Numbered from the stretch's first letter, positions 21,911 to 32,644 are shown. The stretch is 64,000 nucleotides of DNA from Cladopsammia gracilis (GCA_022457155.1 JAJGOT010000434.1:355001-419000), one strand, 5' to 3'. Numbers and translations: made by a program. Notes: generated from the letters alone by a model not told the origin.

Positions 21911-22150
21911 GCCTTCGGCCCTCGCTTCGCGAGGAACAATGCCCTTGCAGGCCATGAGTGGCGGTCGATCTTTAGGCTTTTTAAAAACAGTGTTTAAAGT
22001 TCTAACGGGTTTAAAAGCCGTTTAAACGGGTTTAAAAGCCTTCGGCCCTCGCTTCGCGAGGAACAATGCCTTTGCAGGCCATGAGTGGCGGTCGATCTTT
22101 AGGCTTTTTAAAAACAGTGTTTAAAGTTCTAACGGGTTTAAAAGCCGTAG
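21911..22150. repeat. Tandem duplication, 127-bp period
   Basis: GCCTTCGGCCCTCGC... begins at 21911 and again at 22038. Each unit runs through the 5' end of the Helitron-like element into flanking sequence with GTTTAAACGGG motifs. The duplication therefore happened after the element inserted. Confidence 0.8.
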
Positions 22151-22156
22151 TGTATA

Positions 22157-22157
<1 letters not shown>

Positions 22158-22205
<48 letters not shown>
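22158..22205. repeat. (TA)n microsatellite
   Basis: About 48 bp of uninterrupted TA dinucleotides. Confidence 0.95.
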
Positions 22206-22206
<1 letters not shown>

Positions 22207-22487
22207 CTTCACAGAAGTTCAGGTTTCACGAGTAATCATCGTTTTACTGCTACAGAACTGTTTCGTATGGTGCAAGGACCACTCATCAGGCAATTTTGAC
22301 GACTGAACTGTTGAAATTGGAAAGCTGGCAGTTAAATACGAAAATTTGAATGGTTGCTATAGTAGATGCGTTACATTCAGGCTATTTGAAACTATTCGAA
22401 GAGTTGCTAGGTAACAAAAAACATGATATAAGAGGGACTATGTGTCGTTATTGCGTCGACGAAGGAGACGCTTCCTAATCTTGTCAG

Positions 22488-22665
22488 CTAGGCGGAACGA
22501 ATCGAGAAAAGTGTCAGTACCAAATCTGCGCCATCTTGAAACGTCACAATAGTATCCAGCATGCTTAGCTCGTCGTCTAGGCGGAACGAATCGAGAAAAG
22601 TGTCGGTACCAAATCTGCGCCATCTTGAAACGTCACAATGGTATCCAGCATTCCCAGCGCGTGGA
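22488..22665. repeat. Two tandem copies of an 89-bp unit
   Basis: CTAGGCGGAACGAATCGAG starts at 22488 and at 22577. Both copies contain AAATCTGCGCCATCTTG and end near TATCCAGCAT. No coding function is evident. Confidence 0.8.
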
Positions 22666-22782
22666 AATCAGGTATCATCCTGGGGAGTTGGAGTTCCGAA
22701 GTGTCACTTGTGAATAATCTTTTTGTCTTGATTTAGTTTCGGATATTTTCCCGATTTTGGAATCGTACGGCTCAATATTTCA

Positions 22783-22850
22783 ATGCCTACTAAAAGTACG
22801 CAGAGGAAAAATTGGACGAAGGTTCTTCTCCGGACCAAGAAAGTTGTTGG
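22783..22850 (+). CDS. Possible short first coding exon (ATG to GTAAG donor)
   Basis: An ATG opens MPTKSTQRKNWTKVLLRTKK and the frame runs to TTGTTGG|GTAAGAAG, a strong splice donor. The encoded stretch is basic. No matching downstream exon was found; the foldback with a PIF1 fragment follows, on the other strand. It may be a host or transposon first exon, or chance. Confidence 0.25.
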
Positions 22851-23018
22851 GTAAGAAGTTATCGGATTTTCCTTGCTACCGTTCTGGTTTGTTTTGAATG
22901 TTCTATCTTGGTTTTGCTGTGGTTCTCTGCCTGATTTGGGAAGCTTTCACCTAAATACCGACGTCGTTCTTCGCGATGTTCTACGGTATGGGGCAGTTCG
23001 CTGTATGTCTTGTAGCAA

Positions 23019-24862
23019 TAATTCACTGACCGGCCGCGCCAGACGAACGCAGATTAACTTTACAGTGCTCGAAACTGCGCCTGTATCGGGTGCATTTGCG
23101 ACTAAAGATTTCGCAGTTTTGTGACTAAAATTTGTCTAGCTAATAAAGGAATTATATTCAACAGTCTTGTCATAGGGAACCCACGCGCTTATTTAGAATG
23201 ATCATAGAATAAAGTTACAAATGGACTTACGTGATGTTGTGTTTCAATCCAAATGTGCTGTTGAATAACTGAAATCAGCTTATACCGGGATTTATAGCAG
23301 CCACAACGGTCCGATCAAATCCGTTGATACGATTTCGAAACGATCGTGTCTGTTATTAAATGGTCTGGCATTTCGCCGTCTGTCGCATTTCGCCGTCATG
23401 CGGCATATCACATAACCGTTTGTTATTAATTAAATTAAGAGTTTAAATTTTAACGGTTAAGAGAGAGAGAGAGTGACAAGGGTCGAAACTCCAGAGGTTG
23501 TTTCGATATATCAGTGACTGAACTTGAGTGGACCGGGTCACCCACGCAATGCGCGAGGTACTCGAAAGCTCCAGGGAGCGAGTCTGTTAACATTCGCGAG
23601 ATTCACGCGACCGCAACCGATAACGGCGGATTCAATAATGTTGTTCACTGGTAAGTAGAAAGCTAGCTTTTGCGTTCTTTAAACGTTCCTTTATAAATAA
23701 GAGAAAATAAAATTACTTTTATTTGATACATGGGCACGAGATTTATTTAGGTCAGGCTAACAAGTACGACTTGCCCGGACCAGCTTCTCCTGTGATGAAG
23801 GCATTATGTCCCTGAAGAATCCGATCTAGAGCGTTCTGTTGGCACCGATTTAGGACCCTGTACTGTGATAACACAAAAAATCTTTGAGATAATGCCTGCA
23901 TTTGATATATTTGGAACAGGACAGGAAAGACCGTGACATATTTAAAAAATCCACTTGCATTTTTACTCCCGAAGGTGTCTTTGTGGTCACATGGCAAATT
24001 ATGTTATAAACGATTGAAAATCGAATATTTAAACGCAGAGCGCGCGCCAAGAAGGAAAAAGAAGCCCCGCGAAAGCAAATAAATCACACGCGAGAAAACC
24101 GGGAACATAGCGCGACAAATATTCTAGCATGTATTTAGCGCGTGGAAAACGTCACTTAAACAAAAGATATTGATTGATAAACACAACGTCACAACGTGTA
24201 TGCCAACTTCCGGTCCACTCAAGTTAAGTCATTGATTCTACGATAAAAGAGCTAAAGATTTCTGTTCATTTCACGAATGAAAAACGACTTTTCCACAGGA
24301 AATAAACGGTCTGACATCAACTTCAACCTTTCAGATACTACTCAGTTTGGTTTTGAGCTTAATTCCGACGGTTAAGAGACGGAACGGCTTCCGAAGAAAT
24401 TTGTCCTCAAATGAGTTTCGTCCCTTGTCAATTTTCTCTTCTCCCTATTTCCAGACGCCGAAATACGAGACCATGCCGCGTGACGGCTGACAAGTTAAAA
24501 TTTAATAACAGACGGCGAAATGCGAGACCATTTAAAAATAACACTAGACACGATCGTTTCGAAATTGATCGGACCGTTGTGGCTGCTATAAATCCCGGCA
24601 TAAGCTGATTTCAGTTATTCAACAGCACATTTGGATTGAAACACAACATCACGTAAGTCCATTTGTAACTTTATTCTATGATCATTCTAAATAAGCGCGT
24701 GGGTTCCCTATGACAAGACTGTTGAATATAATTCCTTTATTAGCTAGACAAATTTTAGTCACAAAACTGCGAAATCTTTAGTCGCAAATGCACCCGATAC
24801 AGGCGCAGTTTCGAGCACTGTAAAGTTAATCTGCGTTCGTCTGGCGCGGCCGGTCAGTGATT
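23019..24862. mobile_element. Foldback element with about 370-bp arms
   Basis: 23019-23395 is the reverse complement, with few differences, of about 24490-24862. The outer ends are CACTGACCGGCCGCGCC and its inverse; the inner ends are GCATTTCGCCGTCTG and CAGACGGCGAAATGC. A second, nested inverted pair lies inside: GAACTTGAGTGGACCGG (near 23521) and CCGGTCCACTCAAGTT (near 24210). The central part carries a PIF1-like helicase fragment. A partial repeat of the right arm follows at 24863 and resumes after 26452. Confidence 0.75.
23752..23997 (-). pseudogene. PIF1-like helicase N-terminal fragment (Walker A)
   Basis: The frame ends LNRCQQNALDRILQGHNAFI, TGEAGPGKSYLLA, stop. This matches the start of a PIF1-family helicase core: a Q-motif-like LNxxQxxA, then the Walker A P-loop GxxGxGKS that binds ATP. 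Everything after Walker A is missing; TGA follows within one codon, possibly near an exon end. PIF1-type helicases occur in hosts and in Helitron-type transposons. Here the fragment sits between the arms of a foldback, so a captured piece is likely. Confidence 0.6.
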
Positions 24863-24883
24863 TGGATTGAAACACAACATCAC

Positions 24884-26451
24884 GAGGGTGGCAAAGGGGT
24901 TTTACGTGACGCGTGATTGCCCCAAAATTAACCGCGTGATGCGTGATTGTGCCCAAATTAACGGCGTGATGCGTGATCAGATAGCGCAGCGTGATGCGTG
25001 ATTTGCTATTTTAGAAGCGCGTGACGCGTGATTTACCTTTTATTTTTCCGTGATACGTGAATGCTTTTGACATTCTTTGAAAAACTAGAAAGCTTACATT
25101 CAAAGGATTCAACCTAATTGTCTAACTGAAGGTCTGTCCGGTCTTTTCTTGACCTTTGATCTTCGTGGTGGGTCCAGAGAATCCGTTCCTGGCAGGGCGA
25201 GGACAGAATCGAGAAATCCGAAAACGCAATCAGAAAACTCGAAGCGCAAGACGTTTCGCTACAATACCAAAGTGCACTTATCAGACCCGACGAAGGAAAG
25301 CAGGCCACGTGTCAGGCAGGACAGAAATTACTTGGAGCGCTAATCAAATTCCACTATCGTGACATTGATTCAAATCAAAGAAGAAGAGCGAGTAGGCTAC
25401 TAAGCCAAACGAAACTTATATGTGAATTAGCCAAAGAACAAGGCACTAAGCCACTCGTAAATGTAAAAGAGAGAGTCCAGTTCATACAGAAACAATTCGC
25501 GCTCAGTGGTGAAAAACATGTCAGAACTTGAAAATGCCAATAATAAACATGTTGAATCTCATCCTCGTGTGCTCCCTGAGTCTTGATAAGAAATTAAACG
25601 GATGGTCTCAGATACATTAAAATATCTGAATAAGAAACAAATGGACCGCAAAAGACAAGCAAACGAAATAAAGCCGTTAATGCTAAGAAGAAATACACGC
25701 ACTTTAAATCTTGTCACCCACCGGGAGTCAAGAAAGGTTTCTTCAAAGCGCAGAGGCCCTTACATGCCCTTAGACTCCTCAGAATTGAACGAACTTTTCA
25801 AAGGAAACTTTCGAGGAAAACATCAATAAATTCAAATAAAACCTACGGCTAAGAGGCTTCCCTAACAATCTCATCGAGAAGGTGCTCTCAGAAGTAATAT
25901 TCTCTGACAGAAAGTCAGCTCCCAAAGACAAAGCAAAAGCTCGCAAAGCTTGTATTACCCAATACAACCCATGTGTACTTAACTTAAAACAAATCCTCAT
26001 GGACAAATGGCATTTAATAGAATCGCAACCTTTACTGAGACAAATCAATAAAGAGCCTCCCTTTATTTCATACAAGAGGTGTAGATCTTTTATAAGATAT
26101 ACTAGTCAGGGCTAAACTGTAAAAGTCAAACCAGCAAAAAAACCGAGTGAACAAAGGACATAACAACCACACCACGCGCCAGTAGGATTTGCGCTAGGCC
26201 TGTCAACACCCTTTATTACATTTTAAGATTTATGAATTAACATGCAATCCTTCCAAAAGGAAATTGAATACAATATCAATGCATTCAATATAGCCTACGC
26301 CGACTCTTCGTAGTTTTGTTTATACCATTTTAATGTCGGATTAGTCCTTATTTACGTGACGCGTGATTGGTTAAAAATTTTCTCCGTGATGCGTGATTTC
26401 ACTTAAAAATTCGGCGTGATGCGTGATCGGTACCCCCCCTTTGCCACCCTC
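24884..26451. mobile_element. 1568-bp TIR element with direct subterminal repeats
   Basis: The ends are GAGGGTGGCAAAGGGG and CCCTTTGCCACCCTC, flanked by CATCAC on each side (24878-24883 and 26452-26457). The repeated arm copy at 24629-24720 gives the empty site. Both subterminal regions have tandem GTGATGCGTGAT units (about five on the left, three on the right) in the same orientation. The interior is mostly a degraded PLE fragment. The TSD of 6 bp does not fix a superfamily. No transposase. Confidence 0.7.
25690..26115 (+). pseudogene. Degraded PLE fragment (RT to nuclease linker)
   Basis: Pieces in different frames read GVKKGFF, ALRLLR, then PNNLIEKVLSEVIFSDRKSA, then CITQYNPCVLNLKQILMDKW and LLRQINKEPPFISYKRCRS. 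The last block corresponds to the region of the PLE at 28026 that reads VVTYNPALVDLRRIIKVHQP and QPPIIAYRKGRN, which joins reverse transcriptase to GIY-YIG. Several frameshifts and stops. It sits inside the TIR element, in sense to its left end. 25149-25690 upstream is not recognised. Confidence 0.6.
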
Positions 26452-26457
26452 CATCAC

Positions 26458-27029
26458 GTAAGTCTATTTGTAACTTTATTCTATGATCATTCTAAATAAA
26501 CGCGTGGGTTCCCTATGGTCTTGTGTCTTACTTGCAACTGGTAGTTGTAATTTTATCCGAAAAATCCTGCGAAATTCACGTTGAATGTTGCATGACTTAA
26601 TCGTCGATTTCATTATCCATTAACGCGGTGTCCAAGAAGTCAGTATCACGGGAGCTCGAGGGAGCACTCAGAAATTTCTCATTTTCGGTTCCCGTATTAG
26701 TACATGTACTGAGGAGTATGATTTCAGAATCGAAGAAATAACCGAAATGAAATCAAGACAAATATACTATTTATATGTCGGAAAAATCTGAGACCTTTCC
26801 GAGTACACAGCACGACAGGAGTTTGCTCGATCCCACGGCGATAGCGTGAATTTGTTTGATGTCGGCCCGAAGTTATTGCCTGCGTGACATAACCTGCATG
26901 ACATAAACCTGACATAACCTGCATGACATAGCCCTTTTAAACAGTGGCTGAATTAATTCATGAAACTGAGATACTAGGACTACTAGGTCAAGACGAGGTG
27001 CCACGGGATAAGGAGACGCACTATAATCT
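26458..27029. other. Unassigned interval
   Basis: The first about 60 bp continue the repeated right arm of the foldback (ATTCTATGATCATTC). A small direct repeat, GACATAACCTGCATGACAT, occurs at 26886-26929. No gene is recognised. Confidence 0.4.
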
Positions 27030-27700
27030 ATGATTACTACTAGTTTTAAGCTACGTTACTCTAAAGTTCCGAAGTACATATCGGTTTCTGTGGGGCATGA
27101 ACTTGCTAATTCATTTCTTCTGTTGAGGCTACACAGTTCTTTTTTACAGATAATTATGAACTTTTCATTCAGACAAAGACTACACTTTTTGCTAATGTTG
27201 CTGTAAGGTTTACATTTCTTAAGAATTTTCCATTTAATCAGAAAAGGTTTCTTTGCGTCTTGTAAGTTCCAAACATATTTGGAGAGTTCTGTCTCATTTT
27301 TTCTGTTCGAGTGTCGAACTGGATGTTTTGTGGTTCCTGTAGCGTTCCTTAAAGTTTGTGGCTAGTCCAACGTAGGTTTCAGTTGTTGTCTCGGTGGTAA
27401 CTGTGGCTTGATAGATGACGTTAGTTTGGAGGCATTTTCCTTCTAGTGGCAATCAGACTTTTTTCTACAATTGCAGGTGTCGGGTTGCGGTGTTGGTGCA
27501 TTTGCATTTGAAAGAACGTGTTGTTGTGTGACGATATGATGGATTCATTGTTTGGCATACATGAGTAGCTTAGCTTGAGAGTGTGTCTGTTAAAAATCTT
27601 GTAGAGTGGATGGTTTTTCTGGAAGCATTTATCGACGATATGGCAGCACTTTCTCCCAAGGTTGGTTTTAACATTTGAATCGAAAGGAGGATTGTACTAT
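27030..27700 (-). pseudogene. PLE fragment: linker and GIY-YIG region, frameshifted
   Basis: Read on the minus strand across frame changes: [31 protein letters not shown], then a GIY-YIG-like core ([14 protein letters not shown], then [11 protein letters not shown]), WKILKKC and ELASSCP. This is a different PLE lineage from the one starting at 27963 and faces the opposite way. Stops and shifts make it non-functional. Confidence 0.65.
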
Positions 27701-27827
27701 GTTATGTCCCTTTTTTCTCTTTCTTTTGTTTCTTGGAGTGGGCTCTGGATTGTATGTTAGTTTGTGTTCATATCCATACATACATATATATAAAACATAG
27801 CAACTTGAGAAATATATATCTATTTAT

Positions 27828-27876
27828 ATACCTTTTGTATTCCCATCAAATAGGTGACGTTTTTGATAGGAATACA

Positions 27877-27884
<8 letters not shown>
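27828..27884. repeat. Hairpin next to (TA)n
   Basis: ATACCTTTTGTATTCCCATC (27828 on) pairs with the inverse ending AATACAAAAGGTAT at 27884; arms are 23 bp with one mismatch and an 11-bp loop. The right arm runs directly into the TA tract. Confidence 0.8.

Positions 27885-27964
<80 letters not shown>
27885..27964. repeat. (TA)n microsatellite, left flank of PLE
   Basis: About 80 bp of TA repeats, immediately abutting the truncated PLE reading frame. Confidence 0.95.
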
Positions 27965-29663
27965 CACGATCAACTCGCCAACTGCTAACATCTCTAAATG
28001 GGTTGATGGCCAACTCCAACCACTGGTGAAGAAATTACCTTCCTATCTAAAGGACGACAACGATCTCTTACGCAAACTGGTAGAAATTAACAACACCCAG
28101 ACACTACCACCTGAAACATTACTGGTCTCTTGGGATGTTAAGTCCCTATATACCAACATCCCACATGCTAGTGGGATGGGAGCATGTGAGTACTATATGC
28201 GTCGAAACGGCTTTAATGAGGATAAAATCTGCACTATTTTGAAATTCATCAATCTAGTACTCACATGCAATAATCTAACATTCCAGGGGAACCATTTTGT
28301 TCAGCAGACAGGTACCGCGATGGGGACGAAGATGGCTCCTACATATGCCAATCTGTTTATGGGACACTTAGAAGAACAACTGCTTGACCAAACTACGCTC
28401 AAACCTCTTATCTGGTTCCGCTTTATCGACGATATTTTTTTCCTGTGGACATTCGGTCGTATAAAACTCAATCAGTTTTATGAACAATGTAACAACTTCG
28501 ATCCACACATCAAATTTGAACAATCAGTATCATCTAGTGCCATACCTTTTCTTGACGTCTACGTTATCCTACAAGATGGCAAAATCATAACCGATCTTTA
28601 CACCAAACCAACTGACACACACCAATACCTCAACTGGACTAGTTGCCATCCACGACACACCAAAACCGCAATTCCTTACAGCTTAGCCTTAAGACTTCGC
28701 CGCATCTGTTCCACGGAAGATTTCTTCGAAAAGCGAACCGAACAACTACACAACATCCTCCTTGATCGTGGTTACAAGGACAAGCTGATTAAAGACTCAA
28801 TCAGCAAAGCACGACAAGTCTCCAGAGAACTAGCTTTACGAACGGATATCGAGAAAAAGCGCAACGATAGGGTGCCTCTTGTAGTCACGTATAACCCAGC
28901 TCTAGTAGACCTCCGCAGAATCATTAAAGTCCACCAACCAATCCTTCACACGTCACAAAGATGTACTGATGTTTTTAATCAGCCCCCAATAATTGCCTAT
29001 AGGAAAGGGAGGAACCTAACACAAATACTCACAAGCAAGCGACTTACACCTCTCAACAGCGCAGAATCTGAGCAAGCTAACAACCGCCTATCCCAACTTC
29101 CAATCAATACCCCAAACCCAACTCAAACTGAATGCGTAATCTGTCACCGCACCTTCAAAAGTAACAAAAATCTGAAGATTCATTTTACCCACAGACACAA
29201 GCAACGTCCAGTTGAATCTAATACACAACCAGGATTCTGGCCTTGTAACAATGACTCCAGATGTGCCTGTTGTAAGACCTATGGTTTATTTACGCAAAAC
29301 ATCGTAAGCACTACTACCGGAGAAAGAGTATCATTAAGGGAGAACACTACGTGTCAAACGTTCAACGTTGTTTATCTAGTGAACTGTGAGAAATGCAAGG
29401 AACAATATGTTGGAGAAAACGGGAACTGTATACGTTTGCGTGCAAACCAACACCGTTCGGATATTTCAACCGGTCAGAAGAATATTCCCACAGTCAGACA
29501 TTTTAGGGCCTGTGGCCTTAAATATTTTAAATTAACTGTGCTAGAGGGGGTACGAAATAGTAACGTTGCAATCAGAAGAGCTAGAGAAAGCTTTTGGATT
29601 AATTGTAATCATGTTAAGTTCCTAGTAGTTGTGATCTTGTATTATTACCGTGACCTACTCTAA
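27963..29663 (+). CDS. Penelope-like retroelement protein, 5'-truncated (RT, C2H2 finger, GIY-YIG)
   Basis: The frame has no stop back into the TA tract; recognisable protein starts at 27972 with SPTANISKWVDGQLQPL. Counting from 28026: motif A SWDVKSLYTNIP (35-46), motif B GTAMGTKMAPTYANLF (96-111), motif C FIDDIFFLW (133-141, catalytic DD at 135-136), and thumb-like IPFLDVYV. A linker has a well-formed C2H2 finger (C370, C373, H386, H391), then CX-rich NDSRCACCKTYG. GIY-YIG lies from about 447 (FNVVYLV, QYVG) with RRARESFWI near the catalytic Glu. It reverse-transcribes and integrates the element. The fingers and early RT motifs are missing, so it cannot be autonomous, but no internal stop or shift exists in 560 codons, which implies a young insertion. 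Confidence 0.9.
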
Positions 29664-29994
29664 ATTTCAAGCGCGCGCGCGCGCCTTTAATCTATTTGAA
29701 CTTGTCAAGTTATCGCGCTATTTCGTCATAGTTAACCGTTTATTGTAAGTGCATTATTTGAATTCATATTGACCTAACCGTTACCGTTATTGTCAAACTA
29801 GTGTACGCTCCTGAGGAAGGCCGCGACGGCCGAAACGTAGAGCAAATACAGCTAAAGACCTATATGAAGTTGGTTTCTTGACCTTTACAATTAGTTTATT
29901 TCAACATTATTCAAGTTTCCACGATCGCTTCCAGTGATCCTTCATTTTAGGACTTTGTGGTTGGCATTGTTTGTTGACTTCTCTACAATTCAAG
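27965..29994 (+). mobile_element. Penelope-like element inserted in a (TA)n tract
   Basis: The element is bounded on both sides by (TA)n (27885-27964 and 29995-30063). It comprises the truncated protein frame, then 330 bp of 3' region with a CGCGCGCGCGCG run (29671) and a hammerhead motif at 29807-29843. The simplest reading is insertion into a TA microsatellite with 5' truncation. PLE nucleases prefer AT-rich or repeat targets, which agrees. Confidence 0.75.
29807..29843 (+). ncRNA. Hammerhead ribozyme (type I, minimal helix III)
   Basis: The parts in order are helix I strand GCTC, CTGAGGA (consensus CUGANGA), A, helix II GGCC / loop GCGAC / GGCC, GAAAC-GTA, then helix I strand GAGC. Cleavage would follow GUA. 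The near-absent helix III (ACGU) is typical of PLE hammerheads, which are thought to work as dimers. It lies in the 3' region of the PLE where such motifs normally sit. Confidence 0.85.

Positions 29995-30063
<69 letters not shown>
29995..30063. repeat. (TA)n microsatellite, right flank of PLE
   Basis: About 69 bp of TA repeats with one TATAATATA interruption. It joins the PLE end to duplicon copy B. Confidence 0.95.
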
Positions 30064-30065
<2 letters not shown>

Positions 30066-30915
30066 TTACTAAAATTAAATAAGAAAAGAAAATTAAATTA
30101 AATAAGAAAAGAAAAACAGAATGAACTCAGGTAGTTGTAGTTAACTGGCGCTATCGTGGATAGCGATATATAAACTTTGGTACCGAATGAGATAACTTTT
30201 CTTATTAAAAAAAAAAACACGTCAAGGAGAAGCATGTTTACTAGGGTTTGGAGAACTTTCAATTCAGTGTGTTAATTTGATGATGGCGTCTCTCATTTAA
30301 AATAACTACCCACATCCTTCATTTTTTTTCTCTTGTTAATTAGGGATATTGTTATTTAAGTTCCATTGGGATTACTAAAATTAAATAAGAAAAGAAAAAC
30401 AGAATGAACTCAGGTAGTTGTAGTTAACTGGCGCTATCGTGGATTTAGAATATTCTAGGTGAGTGAGGTTTACACGCATTCGTTTGTCGGTTTTATCTGG
30501 CTATTTAATTAGGCGGCACATGAAGGAAACTTCCTAAACTAATAATAACTTTCTAGTTAGGTCCTTAACCTTACCGATTGACAATTTTCTACACTTATGT
30601 ATTGGAGTGTTATATAAGGTGGTGATTTAGTTCCATACGATTAAAATAGTTTTTATGCATCATATGTTTATTAATTGTGTAACGTCAAACAAATGCACAT
30701 TCGTTTTTCTGTGACTAACAGACAGAAAAATACATAAATCGACGCGGGTTTATTTCTAGAAACTCAATTCCACCACCGGTTCTGCGAGTCGTGTTTTTCG
30801 GAACAAATCAATCATAAACTTCCTACAGTAGACCGTTTTTCTTTTTTTCGTTCCGTTTTCTTCGACTCTGTTAGCTTAGAAATAACTAGTAATTAATTAA
30901 TATAAGAACGTTATA

Positions 30916-31128
30916 ACCGAGCTTCCGGCTGCCTGTGCTGTAGTCTTCTAAGGGCGAAAGGCCGGGAATGGTTTTAAATCGAGCTTCCAGCTGCCTGTGC
31001 TGTAGTCTTCCAAGGGTGAAAGAGAATGGTCAAAAACCGAGCGTTTTAAATCGAGCTTTCGACTGCATGTGCTGCAGTCTTCCAAGGGTGAAAGAGAATA
31101 GTCAAAAAACCGAGCGTTCGGCTGTATG
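30916..31128. repeat. Minisatellite upstream of exon 2, expanded in copy B
   Basis: Three units of roughly 60-75 bp contain CTGCCTGTGCTGTAGTCTTC-like sequence and GGTGAAAGAGAATGGTC, with AAACCGAGCGTT between them. Copy A (4677-4780) and copy C (41925-42005) have only one to two units. The expanded array is fused in frame with exon 2 by chance. Confidence 0.7.
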
Positions 31129-31171
31129 CACTAAAGTCAAAGTTTATGGCTTCTTTTCATTGTTTACGCAG

Positions 31172-32644
31172 ACTTTCGTGCCGTGCATTTTAAGAGCTAC
31201 TGGTCGCTTCTCAGCCAAACCCGTCAAAGTCATCATCGCTTACGAATGGCAACACATGGTCCTTATAGTGAAAGCCGGTCTGTGCAACAACTTGCCATAT
31301 GTAGAACTGATGAAAAATATCGCATTGGAATCAGGTATTGCTTTGATTGAATCGGTGTCACTAAAATACACAGCGTAGCCAAGTGGTAACTTACATTTGA
31401 GCGGTACTTTATGTCAAGAGTTATAAAAAAATGTAGAAAAATAATTTCTTTTCAAAACTGAAAAAAGCATGCAACTACAGCATGCAACTTTTATTTGGTT
31501 AAAGTCACTTAGTGTTTTAATCAACAGACTTAAAAGCTGGATTCACCGTGTACAGTATGACAAAGAGTCAGATTCACCGGAAAGTTCTGCACCGTAAGCT
31601 TTCATTTAAATGACCATACTGTAGGATTTATACTGTGGGATTTGTAAGTATGATAAATAGCACCAAAGGATATATAACTGTTCTGAAGCTTTCAATTAAA
31701 ATATAAATATTCAGTTAGCATACACCTACATGTAGTCAAATGTTACAAAACCATCGAAAACCACCTTAAGCTTGTGTGATAAAAAAGATGAGATTAGTTT
31801 AATTTGGTATGATTGTGCAATCTGATTATATTATATATTAAGGCATCGTATCCTTATACTTTATACTTGTTCTTTAGGTATGATGGATCAGAAAGAGAAT
31901 TTCGTGAATATCGGTAAGTGATTCTTTTGAACTGTAAACCCCATCCAGGGTCGTTCTATCGACTATGACAAACATTCTCATACCACACTTTCGAGGGGGT
32001 GAGATGTTTGAAACTCCTTTCGGATCTTGAAAACGTTAACATTTCGCAAACAACCTACTATATCCACTACAAAATATGGTTAATAGGGGAACCTGTGAAG
32101 TCATCAAAATTGTCTTCGTTTTGGAATAAACCTTGATTGCTTTGCCTTTTTACCTAGAAGCATCGAAATTGTACCGTTTACAACGAACATTATCTCGTAC
32201 TACATGTACGTCAATAGCCATTTTTTACCCAATTTGTCTCCAATGTGTCTGAAGAATATGCAGACAGCATAGCGAGGGTGACATCCACATAGTTTCACGT
32301 TTAGCTATCTCTTGGATGAAGTGTCACAGAAACTAAATATTCAAACATTTATCTCCCTACAGAGGAGGATAATTACGAAGGGTGCGCGCGCTGGAGGTGT
32401 CATAAGCAAATGCATCATTCGTGCGCAAACTGGTATGGAGAAGAAAGCTTACAAAGGCTGGATGTTTATGGCCAGATAGTATGTCGATTGTTAAAAAATG
32501 GAAGCTAACCGGCCAGAAGACGGCTGTGATGCAGATATCATGAAGCATTTCATTGGTAATTTCGAAGCCTACTTGAATTATCTGGAGGATGGAGGAAATG
32601 GTAAATTGGGCAATATGTTCAAAGAAATGGCTACCCCGGTTTGA
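31172..32644 (+). pseudogene. Secreted-protein gene family, copy B (exon 1 missing, exon 4 broken)
   Basis: Exons matching copies A and C lie at 31172-31334 (163 bp, intact, with TGG where copy A has TAG), 31878-31913 (36 bp, intact, ends CG|GTAAGT) and 32363-32644. Exon 4 has a 4-bp GCGC insertion near 32385 that shifts the frame, a GAG to TAG change near 32478 and a further indel near 32493. No exon 1 exists upstream; the region is replaced by the PLE and TA tract. Clearly inactive, although its splice sites are preserved. Confidence 0.75.

Larger units (their letters stand above)
19514..21935 (-). mobile_element. Helitron-like element, inverted unit 4 (full length)
   Basis: Same element as units 1-3 but in opposite orientation. 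It starts (5' end) at 21935 with TCCTCGCGAAGCGAGGG and ends at 19514 with CTAG-T. Near the 3' end GAACCTCGCG is shortened by deletion relative to the other units. Its internal (TA)n tract carries an extra block at 21711-21802. Being full length at the 5' end, it shows that units 2 and 3 lost the first about 20 bp. Confidence 0.75.

Noticed and set aside
27733..28029. Frame with a long run of alternating Tyr and Ile
   Set aside because: It is the translation of the (TA)n microsatellite and its flanks.
30968..31378. 136-codon frame covering minisatellite and exon 2 of copy B
   Set aside because: The first half is tandem minisatellite; only the last part after 31172 is homologous to the exon, and it runs past the splice donor.
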